Origin: Cristatella mucedo
Lineage: Eukaryota; Bryozoa; Phylactolaemata; Cristatellidae
DNA: 64,000 nucleotides
Direction: 5' to 3'
Assembly (NCBI GenBank): GCA_009760855.2
Contig: WPIO01000003.1
Coordinates: 14,120,001 to 14,184,000 of the forward strand
The notes under the pieces were generated by a model that was not told the origin of the DNA, made no database searches, and saw only the letters and a program-made list of their open reading frames with translations. The position numbers and the translations under genes were made by a program. Each line of letters starts with the position of its first letter. The stretch's first letter is position 1. Positions 26,701 through 38,700 of the stretch are shown one piece after another.

Positions 26701-29700
26701 AAGGTGACAGTGCATCCGAGTTGCATCTTTTGTGTCGCATCACTGGAGGTTGTGTAGCTAATTTGTGCTTCTGTGTGGCTTTATATTTTCTCATTACTCT
26801 TCTGTATTTGTCACACGTGTGTAACACTATCTTTTGGTTACAGTGGCCAGTGACCAATCCCTGTCTAAATCAAGCACTGCCGGGCCAAATAATGGTGCGG
26901 CGATCGAGGTGAGCTCTAGGTCTTCACTAGAAGTGTGCGTGGCCAGGACCTAACTTCATTTTCTGCGACGTCATTGCATGCGATATCACCTGCTGCATGC
27001 ATGCCGTGGTTCTGCGAAGCTCAATTGGTAACTGGTGGGCTAATTAGCTTCGACTAATCCATGCGTCACCAGAGCCCTACTTTTCTGCACCTCTATTTCT
27101 GGTCATTTTGCATTGCACGATCAGCAGCATCGTTTGAGTTATTTATGTACAAATTAGTGGCAAAAACCAAGGGGGTAGTAAAAGGCAGCAGCTTTCGGCT
27201 GGTACAATTTATTGATGGCAAAACTTAACTGTGTTTAACAGCTGCCGCCTGGCTATGAAGCAGAGGGTCCGAAGCGAAAGCCGCCAAGCAAGCCTGATTC
27301 CAAGGAATCTTCCCAGGGTCCTGGACCACAGCTAAAAGCCAAGCCACAGAATCAAGTATTCACTGAAGGTATGTGATAACCTGTACGTGTTAGCCAGTAA
27401 TTGTCATTGCTCGTAATCCCGTTATTTTGTGGGTGTACGCAAAAGCAGTTGTTGGTATGTGTATTGCTAATCCGTTGCTGCAGGTGATCCTATCCTGTTG
27501 GTATTTGAGATCGTTGGCAGCTATATGCCCGAAATCAGACTTTTTAAAGGCAAGGCTGAAATTAAGCCAGGAGATCGCGCCAAGTTTAACATCAATGCGA
27601 ACGCTAAAAAGGTTTCAATCTCATTGCCGAAGTCGAAACAAACAGACGAAGGCATATATGGCATTGCATTGGTTGACCCAGAGGGACAGGTGACTGACAA
27701 TGCCAAGTTCAATATATTCATCAAAGGTAGGTCATTGAAAAGGGAATGGTAGCACTTTTTTTTTGCTGGCTTGGTGTGAACTACACATGTGTGAAAACAA
27801 GCATTTGTATTGGTAAAATCGTCGTGACCCGATATGTTTCTTGCATGCTGGGCTTACCTTGATAGTGAGTGCTTTACACTTTCTACGAAATCTTTCGCTA
27901 TACCAGAAAAGGCTGGTCAAGTCAAGACTGTCAATCTGTCACTATGCTTTCACAGTGATTGAGCCGGTTGTTTGCCCTGTATCTGTTGCAGTTGTTTCAT
28001 AGGCTCTTGGGACTGACTAGAGGCTTGGTGTAGGTGGCTGGACATTTTTTTTCCAGATCCGAAAGATGCAGCTCTCGACTTCCGGTACATCTTAAAGCAC
28101 CGGTAAGACTTACTGTACACCAACTTGTGTGCACTATGACTTTTGATTGCTCTAAACTTTACTAGCTTTCACTCTTTGATCTATTAGACAATATAGCATC
28201 GTCTTGTAGCCTTTTTTACTGAAGGATGATGTCGTTGTTTGGGAGCAAAGTATCAATTTTTAACGCCAGTGGTACGTGCAGTTGTGCAGTGCCGAGGATT
28301 TCTGCATGATGCAAGAATGCTCATATGCAGACTCATTATGCTTGCTGAAATTGAAGCTAGCTGAGCGTTCTTTGAAGTTATTGGTATATCATTTTTGCAT
28401 TCTTTAATACTGTTCATAGTTTTGTTCATCCTTCATTCTCTAGCTTGTTCATTATACTATCGGTTGAATCAGTTATTTTTGTAAGATTAGATTAGGGAAG
28501 TGTTTTCAACTCAGCCAGTTCCAGACTTGTTTGCTGGTCCTTGTTCTTGATGCATTAACCTTACCTTGTTTGCTGCTGTATGCCGACTCTTTTTGGGTTC
28601 TATAACAAGCCCATACTATTGCTGCACTACTCAATCTTGTCTTGATCTGTTAAATGCACTGCACCGCCTGCTTGTGACTTCTGAATCAGGCTTTTCGTTA
28701 ATATTGGTCCTATTATTGTGGATACATGGCCTTTTGCAATAGCCCATCGAGCATACCGTATTTTTTTGTTGTAGTGAACACACTAAGGAGCAGACCGAGG
28801 AAGAGGATGTAGACTGGGGTATACTCAAAGCAGGTGAACATCCTTGGCTGGCAGACTCGGGTCTTTCATAGCTAACCTTTTGAGCTTGTCTCGACATATC
28901 TGCTGTAACACTTATTATTGTTATTCGATTAGCCTGAAAAAAGTTTTCCAGAAACCATTTTAATACTAATAATAATTCTTTTGTATGTCACCCTAAGAGA
29001 ACTATATCTCTATCGAGGTTCTTTAAAACTCAGTGCATGAGAAGCAATAGCCAAGGATTTATGACAAGCAAGATAGTATGCTTAAAAAAATCATGCAAAA
29101 GCACTCAAGAAGGCACTCAGAGCTGCTGGCAAGTAGGACACTTGGTAAGTAATGCACTAAATCATGCACAGGTAACCACACAAATCCATAGAAGCAAAAG
29201 AGGACAAATTCGCTGGGATACAAGGAAAGCTGAGTAGAACAGATGCATCTTCAGCTGAGACCTATTTGGTACAAAGTGAGTGGAGGTTGTGATAGAAGCC
29301 GGAAGTGAGGTCCAGACTTTCGGTTGGCTCAAACTAAAGATTGGATCACCAACAGATTTCAATTTACTGCGACTAATAGAGAGACTAGAAGCAGAGAGGT
29401 GGGTGGTGCGAGCCCATACTGGTTGATCAAAGAGGTCAGATAGTTTGGTTTATGTAAGCGATTGAAGCTATTTGTAAGCACACGAAAGTATCGTGGAGTA
29501 GATTTGATGCCTGGTAGGGAGCCAGTAAAGCTCAGACAGAAGTTTTATAATGTGGCAGCTACACAGTTGACGACAGATCAGACGAACCGTTGAGTTTTAC
29601 ACTAGTTGCAGGCAAAACGGCATAGGCCGGGTGTCCTGAATAAAAGAAGTTACAATAATTTGGACACGCCGTCACAAACGCGTAAGCTAGATTGAATGTC

Positions 29701-32700
29701 GTATTACTGTCTAAGCCTACATTTGGTCATATTCCTCAGCTGAAAGTAGGCTGACGGTGGAGGCGATGTGGCCATCCAATGACAAGTCGTTTATGAACAG
29801 TATGCCTAGATTACAAGAAGACGTCACACACAGGAAGGATGCTAGATAAACCAATCTTGAGGTTGAGGTCTTCCAACTTTAGGGTGACTAATGGGCTTGT
29901 CCAGAACTATCAGGCTGGTCTCATTGTCGGTAAACTTCAGGGAATCGATGGTCTTACAAGTGCAAATGCCATCGATTGCAGTCTGCAAGGGAATTTAATT
30001 ATTCGTATGTTGAGCAAGGACCAGACGAGGCAAAGGATAGTTACACCCGAGTGTTACCGTTATCGGTATAGAAATTAAAGCCAAAATTAGGTTTGATGAT
30101 TACATTGGCCGAAGGAAGAGTTTGTGTAGTGAACAGCAAATTTGCCTAATACCCAATCCCTAGGTGACCTATGCTTTAAGGACTCTCTGGATGAACGACA
30201 GCCATTTCGATATACACTCCGGTATCTCTCACTGAGGTACGAACTAACCCAAATTAGCTGCTTGCCGTGTAATGCCTAGGCATGTTGAGAGGTGCTCCAA
30301 ACGAATCTGGTGGTCAATTGTGTCAAATGCTGCTGGGCAGTCCAAGGAAACTAGCTGATAGGACCTAGTCTGATTAGCATTATTCACAAGGTCATGTAAC
30401 CCTGAATCATAACAGTTTCTGAGAAATAGTTAGCTCAAAGTCTCAATTGAAAAAATATGCCAACAAGTTCTGACAAGCATATGCATTTATTTAGCTTCTT
30501 AGCCACCACTCGTCGAAGTCCCTTGGATAAGAACCGCAGAAAGGATAGAATTTACTTAGTATCCCATGATCTAGGGTCAGCTCTTCAGTTACTAGCCTCA
30601 GTGCGGCTGTTTTCAGAAGGCCAGTACTTCACCAATTACTAGGGACAAATTTACATTATTTATTTATTATAGTATGCATCAAGAGGCTATACAACTCATA
30701 AGGAGAACTGTAGCAACGGGGTCAAGAGGCATAGTGGTCTCCTTAAACCTGTGAGACGAATTTAGCGATGCGTTCATTGGAGTCAGAGTCAGACGGTGTG
30801 AAGTAGAAGAGCAGAGCGATGTGGGTCTGGCAGGCACGGTAATGAGGGTATGAAGTCCATAATCCGATATATAAGTTACCTTCAAAGTAGCATTCTGTTA
30901 AGTTGCCGTTGTGATCACTGGGCAGTGTGCTTTGTCTATTATTTGTTTAGAAGATGATCGATAGTGAGCACTAACACTTTTCGCTTATTGATCTGTGCTT
31001 TGGCTATTCCTCGATAAAACGTGGACAGCCTTAGCCAAAATGCATTGATACAACCTACAATAATCTTCAATTGCCAAATGTTGGACAGTGAGTCCCAACT
31101 GTTTTACCGACCTTCTCAAGTCTACATTTAGTACTTGCTTTCTTTGTTTCAGCTGTAAACCAAAGGGTGTATAGGTGGGGTCTGATAGCCATCGTCATAT
31201 TTGTATGTGTGTGTTGATTCGGTTACAAACTGGACTAAAGTCTTATACATGATAGTGCTTGATTTTTTTATGTGGTAACTGCTTCTTTCTACTATTGCAA
31301 TTAAAAACAGCCTTTGTGCTTGGCAGCTTCAGTCTTCACCGACCACCAAGCTGCTGTCTGATAGTGCAAAGCTGCAGTATTTGATTAGGCTTCATGCACT
31401 TGGATGGTACACCCAGAACTCTGCACGAAGTCTGCCTTCAGCGTGCCTCGTCATCATGGCATTCAAATTGTAGGAATGAGCTTTTCTAGAGCCGCCAGTG
31501 GCTAAATTAAGCACCTGATGAAAAGCTCGCAGTCTGTCTTTTCTGTCTACTCACAATCCACTGGTAACTACCTGTCTATCTGACCGTATGAAAATCTAAG
31601 TGAAGCAACAAAGAATTGTTTTCATGTAGCTGGTCCAGGTCGGCTGTCGACCTTCTGACCTCACCACACCTGGATATTACTTGCCATTCCTCTAGATGCA
31701 CGCAATGGTACTGTTCGCTAGCTTCAGGACTTCATGATCACTGGTTCGGTTTCTAGTAAACACACCTCAAGAACCACAGGAGAAGAAGGTACTTGGTTTG
31801 ACCTTGCCAGTGCTAGCAGTGGGTCTGTCAGATGTGTGGAGTGAGAAGTTGCTGAGGACCACCATTGTGCATGTAAAGAGCCCGTGTGTGCACGTGCCGG
31901 TGTAGATCATGCATCCTTTAACCAGTCTGCATATTGGCTGCATTTGTTGCTTCTTTCACTGGAAACCCACAGGCTGCTCTGCTTCCCGGAACACATGATT
32001 TGCACGATGCCTGGGATCGTGAACTTCCATCGGATGCTTGCATGCTTTACTGCATTGTATAGCCGAATCACCTATGTTCTTATGGTATAGACGTTTCGTG
32101 TGGAGACCAGACTTAGCATGCGAAGTGTGTTGCTATGCATGTGCACCCAACCGTATATATTGAAGTTGCCATGTATCAATCACTAACCAACCCTTCCTGA
32201 TCCTCGTGCATGGTTCGAACGTGTGTGTGTGTGTATGGCTTCGACAGGACCATCATTTTAGCACGAAACCTACCTAAACGGTTACTGACCGGTGTCAGTA
32301 CATGATGGTGTTGTTACCATTACGAAAAAATTTTGACGGGTCCTGTTCAGGTCAGCACAACAGGAAGCGATAGAGGCAGCCGACGCTCGTCTCAGGATCT
32401 TGGTGAAAAAGGCGTGCCAGGGTTAAGGAAATCTAGCACAGATAAGCTCGAACCAGGAGGCAAAGATAGACGTGCCTCTCTGGCTGAGATCATTCCTGAC
32501 TGGCCGGTTCTACAACACCGCACCAAAGCCAAGGAGGTGAGAGTCAGACATTCTCGTTTGCCATCTAAACATTACATAAAAGGATCTACTGGTGTCAAAT
32601 TTTTCTTTTGATCTAGTCAAGGATTGATGTTTTTGGAACCTCAAATTGTGAATACACAAAAAATCATCGCTGCCACACAAAATCTGCTGTGTAATGATGA

Positions 32701-35700
32701 GAAGTAAAGAAAATACAACGGTTATTATAGATACAACAGCAATACATAATGCCTGTAGCCGCACTTCTTCGAGAAACTCGTAGGTATGTTTTTATAAAAT
32801 TTATCCGTCAAGAAGTACGCTATGAGCTAATGGGGAATGTAAAGAAAATACTTAAAGAATTTGTCCGACAGTCAAATATGTGGTTATGGTACATTTTGAA
32901 AGACAAATATGTTAGAACTGGGATAGGAAGTTCTGGTGACCTCCACATAAACGAACAATAGGTTATGCAAACCACGTCTAGCCCGGATGTAAACAGGAAG
33001 CAACACATCTACAAATAAAAAATTTACTGATCTCTGCATCATATGCGACTTGTATCCCGATTTGTCGAATCTTGGTAGATCGAGATATATGCTTGAAGCT
33101 TGTTGAAGTGCATACTTATGACTTGTATACACCTTCATTTCCAGGGTTGGTTGGTGCCTTGTAAGTTCCATAACCCTTCTAATACTTCACATATCGGAGC
33201 GAAATTTCAAATGCGAGTTCAGCTCTGCTTGTTTGACACGAGTCTGGAATGTTTTTGATTTTGGGTTGATACATTTGGTTATATATGTCCACGATTACGG
33301 AAAATAAAGCTCCAAGACGTTTAATGACAGATGATATACAGCCAAATTTATCCAGCCGAAATCAAAAATATTCCAGGCTAGTGTCAAACAAGGAGAGCTG
33401 AACTCCTATTTCAAATTTCACTCCGATGCGTGAAGTGTAAGCCGAGTTATGGAATTTACTAGGCACGAAGTGACCCAGGAAATGGAGCTGTATAAAAGTC
33501 AGAAGTATGCACCTTAACAAGCTTCAAGCATTTATAGCGATCTACCAAGGTTGGACAAGTTAGGGTACAAGTCGCATAAGATGCAGTGATTGTTAAATTT
33601 TTTATTTTGCAGATTTGTTGCCTCCGGTTTACATCCGGGCCAGGCACGGTTTGCATAACAGATTTTTTCTTTCATGCGGAAGTCGTCAGAACTTTCGATC
33701 GCAGTTCTAATATATTTGTCTTTCGAAAGGTACCATAAGCACATTCGATTGTCTGACAAATTTGATGGGTATTTTCTTGACTTTCCCCCATTAGCACACG
33801 GCTATTCTTTCGTTTTGCTCAAAATGGAGTGCAGATTTAACCCGGGAATCCTAACACTTTCGGGTGCTGTTCTTTGTAAACTAGAGGCAAACGTCTCCAA
33901 AAGGAAGTTGTTTCATATCGGCAAATATTCACTACTTGATTGTTAATGACGTCGGAAGTTGTGTTATTTACCTATTCCATAAAACGATGCATATGCTGCT
34001 TGCCTAGGATGAGAAAATGCACGTTGTGATTTTTTTAATTAGACTGCTGTTGGTAATCAACATGCTGTTCATTGACATGTCTATTGAAGTCCTAGTCATT
34101 TGACTGAAACGTGAATCATTAGTCGCGCCTGGTTGGCATCTGGTCGAAATCAACAAGTATTTGCAGGTCTTATTAAAGGAATCAGACGTACCAGCAAATC
34201 GGCCGACAGTGTTTGTAGCTGTTTCTGATATAACGCCACTCAAATCATTATTCCCGTGAATCGAAGGCACACATAGGTACAGATCTTTTCTGCCGAAGTG
34301 GTGTGAGGGTGGGCAGAAATCACTGTTTGCTTGCACGATGCATTGGTTCTGGTTTTTGTTTACACTTTTAATATGCACATGTGCACAGTGTTCGTGTGTT
34401 TCTCTGTAGACTCACTGTAAATGGCGTCACCTGCCTGATGCATGATACAGGTTTTTCTGCTAGCGGTTTGTTGGCTCTCTGCCATTCACCCAATGATGGA
34501 ATGGGGTGAGCTGGCCAGCAACTGAGCTCACCGTCTTGATGCTAACCAGGTGCCAATCAACGTTCGCACTTGTGACAGGTTCCAGATTCGTTCATCGAGG
34601 AGTTAAAGGACTTAAATCTTAAAGAGGAGGATGGAAAGGCTGAGTTAGTGTGTGTCTTCTGCCGTCCCGATGCCATAGTCAGATGGTACAAGAACAAGAT
34701 TGAAATTTTCCACGGTGATAGATATCACTTTGAGAGTGAGGGACAGGCGCAGAAGCTCACCATTAAAGAGCTATCTGTGAAAGATGCTGGTAAATACACA
34801 TGCCAGTGTAACAAGGTCACCACGGCGGGCTGGCTGCATATTCAAGGTAAGTTTTCAGCTGGCCTTGTACATATCGCCTGTAATCCCACCTGGCCTTTTG
34901 CTATTGTCGTATTGATATTGCTTGAAGCAACTTTTTGCTATGGCTACACAAAGCACAACAAATTATGAGAAACTGCTATCCAGGTTCACGAAGTGTTACC
35001 TTAGAATTACAGCCTAGGTTGCTAGCTCCATGTGTGCCACAGTTGAAGCATATACCAAGGCATTATGCCTATCAACTTTTATCTAAGCATTGTGTAACAT
35101 TGCGCTATTCTAATACCGACTGTATTGCTAATGTTGCAGAGATGTTCGTTAGAGCAAGAAAACGTGGTAAATGTAGCTTCGCTTTTTCAGAGAGAAGGAA
35201 ATCCTATCACTTTACTGGCAAGCTGCCGGCTCAAACAAGTGTGAAGAAGAAGACCGAAGTCGTTCTTGAATGTGTGCTGAACGATCCTAATGTGAGCGTC
35301 ACATGGCTGAAAAACGGCGAACCAATCAAGGTATGCATGTGTAGGCAGCTAAACTTGATGCTGACCTTGAGCCAGATTGAGCAGTTTTTTTTAGCAAGCA
35401 GTGCTGCCGGTATCTTGCAGCATATACCCAAAAAAGTGGAGATCAGCCAACGGGATGCTAAGCATCTGCTGAAGTTACGAAGCCCGCTTGCCGATGACCA
35501 GGCCGTGTATGCATGCGTGGTGGATGGGGATAAGACCGAATGCAATCTGCTGGTTGAGGAACCCGATTACGAATTCCGTGATGGCATCAAGTCCAAAGAA
35601 ACATTGCAGGACGATCCTGCCGAGTTCTCGTGCACCGTGTCAGACGAAGATGCGTCGGTGAAGTGGTTCTTCAATGACAAGGTGAGTGCTAGAGCATTTG

Positions 35701-38700
35701 CATGCTTCTGTTACTCTTCTGTCCTCTCCTCTAGCTGCACACACCTGGCAGCTTGAAGAATAGCTTGAACATGTGCTTATACAGTGCTATAATAAATATA
35801 ATTCATTTATATAGCACTCTAAGTGAACTTAATCTCTATTGAAGTGCTTTACATAAGCCACGGGGCTTGAGCTCACGACCTTGGCCACACCTTGATCGGG
35901 GCGAGCACCTTAACCACTGGGCCAGAACCATTTTAAGGGAAGCTTGAACCTTTTTAGGGTTAGTGTGGGAAGTTGACCTTGTCCTTATCGGACAATCGTA
36001 GGAGATGCCAGAAGAGGGTGCCTCCCTGTTTTTATGGAAGGAGGCTAGACCAAAGTGGCCCCGCCCCATCACCATGCCCAAGCATTTGTAGTTACCTGTG
36101 TGGCTACTGATTTAGGTAGGCTGGAAGTCCGTGGTTGTAGATCTTGATGACCTGAAACTTCATTGCTTTGATTTTGGTGATCTAGCTTTCTGGTTTTACA
36201 CTTCCGACATGAACCGAGTAGATATTCAGTATGAGTCGTTACGTTTGCTGTGGTAAAAAGTGCTGCTCCAGCTCACTCGATGCTTTCACCATCTTTCGTG
36301 CTTTCTTGCCTTCTAATTTTTCACTGTTTACATAAGCTTAAGTTTTCAAGTCCCGGCTGTGGAAAACTCGGGAACTACTAGGTCTGAAGTGTTTAGCTGC
36401 ATTTATGTTGTCAGGAAAAGGCTGTTGTAAGGCCACTCATAAATAAGGCAACACTATATCAGGGTTAACTCACTTCTAATTAATTGACGTCACGACATTC
36501 CATGACTTAATGGCATATAAAAAGAAGCTAAAAATATGCCTGTTTCACTCAGCATGTGCTAGGTCCTCGTGATTTGTCCTTTGTCTGCTTATTTGTGCTG
36601 TTCATGTTATCTCTAACCATATTATGCATGTTGATACTATGCAAATTACCACTGACCATATGATCATGCTTTCTTTAGAGCACTTGTACAGTGCCTAGAA
36701 ATAGATTAAGTTATTTGAGGGTATTATACAAATGTATTATTATACTAAGCAAAGTTTTTATGCTGATCCACAAGGCCCGCCACGGCTTGGCTCCTCCATA
36801 ACTAGCTGAACTGCTGCACCAATTTCAGCTTATTGGTGCCCCCAGGTCTTGTATGGGCAATAAATTAGCTGCTCAATTCTTTTGCTTAAAGACAGTTGGC
36901 AACCGGAGCTTTAGCTCTGCAGGTCCTAGACTGTGGAACTCGCTTCCACAATTCTTATGCAATGACAACTACTCTCATACTGCCGACTATGACTCATCCT
37001 TTTCAGCGGTCCTGAGCTGCTACTTTCATGCTACTCACTATCTCAACTGCTCTCCTGACACTGCTATACTTCCCACTTTCTCTTTGATGCGAGAGACGAA
37101 GTCTGTTGGCTTCCGAATGCGTACCGAAAGCCACTTAGGCTGTGAGTGCTCTATACAAAACTCTCATTCGTAACACCCACTTAGTCTTTATGGCTTTGTG
37201 GAGTTACAGACAGAGATACATTACATTACATAAGCAGCCCTAACCAGATAAGCATCTACAAAGGTTGCCAAAGAAGTAAGATGTACTAGTTAGCTTCACC
37301 AAGTCGTGTATTGTATAGCCACTGTTTGCGAGTAATTATTTCGGAGAACTCCTGCCACTGGGTTCTAAACTTTTATGACTAGGATGAGTAACAGCCATGA
37401 TATGGTGATTGATCAAATTTTGTTGTATAACATGCTAAGAGAACCAAATCTCTGAATGTGTATTGCTACATATGTCATCAAACGTACTGTAGCCATATTC
37501 TCACATTTATCCGCCGAAATTAGCTTAGCTGCTGCAGTTATATTAAGGCAGAGTTGAACTTATATTTTTAAATTTTACATTGATCCTTGAATATTGTCTG
37601 AGTCATGGATTTTGCAATGCTTAAAGCTAAAAGTAAATTAAGCTATCTAAAAGTTAACCTATGCACCACAGAAAGCTGCAAACACGTACCTCGATGTATC
37701 AAGGTTCAACAAATTGAGACACAATTCTCTTATGATGCTGAGATCAGTTAAAAAAAAGAATATTTGTGGATATTTTGCTTGTTATGTGGAAATGTCAAAA
37801 CTTCCGACCCCATTTCTAAAATGTTTGTCTTTTGAAAGGTAACCTAAACAAATATTCGATTATTGGAGACATTGTGTCCATATTTTCTGTACATTAACCT
37901 TAAATTATTCAAAGTCAGTGCAGGTAAAAGCAAGAATAAATAGAAGCAAGTTCCGGACTTTTGATACATGCAAACTAAAGGCCGGCTTGCCAGCAGATTT
38001 CAATTTGGTGAGAGTAATGATGAAACAACTTGAATGGTAACTTCAATCTGAAGAGCAGATTTTTCTATGTTTACTGGGTAGCAAGATATCAGATAGGTCA
38101 AATAATCTGGTACAAGCCAGTAAAGAAACTTTTAGGCCAAAGAGATGAGCTTGAAGTCGATTCGATGCCTGATAGGAAGTCAGTCGAGCTCAGACAGACT
38201 TGGTTTGATGTGGCAGCTATACCGCTGACGACAGCCAAGACACGTCGCTGAATTTTGCACCAGTTTCAGACAATTAAATGCAAAGGCCGGGAGTTGGTTG
38301 TAAAAGAATTTACAGTAATATAGACACGATGGCAGATTTCATCATGTAGCTGACCACCGATTTTAACTCTCTTTATGCAGGAGATTCAGCCTTCTGATGA
38401 TTTTGAAGTGAAAGCTAGCGGAACACGAAGGTCGCTATTGATAAAATCCTGCAAGGAAAACATGGCTGGAAATTATTCGTGCAAGATGCAGAAGAAGGTC
38501 ACGTCTGGCCAACTGACTGTTAAGCGTGAGTATAATAGCAACTGGAGCACATACATCCGGGTCTACCTCATCGATTGATGGCATTACACAAATATGCCAC
38601 TTCTGTTGTTTAGCCGACGTCACTATTGTTGAAAAGTTGAACGATGCCAAAGGAATAGAAAACCGCAAGCTCAAGATGACGACTCTGGTTGAGAATCCAC

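Larger units (their letters stand above)
21823..26843 (+). other. Intron 9 (5.0 kb) with large LINE
   Basis: More than half is the minus-strand family A LINE at 21958-24716. A 51-bp tandem repeat lies at 26127-26262 and a degenerate forward SINE at 26360-26515. I recognise nothing in 24720-26120. Confidence 0.7.
35682..38380 (+). other. Intron 18 (2.7 kb), repeat-filled
   Basis: It contains a reverse SINE with LINE tail (35790-35933), a family B LINE piece (36480-36745), a family A LINE piece (36746-37236), and a minus-strand LINE (37405-38335) interrupted by a copy of the 33-kb inverted-repeat family (37489-37900). Confidence 0.75.
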
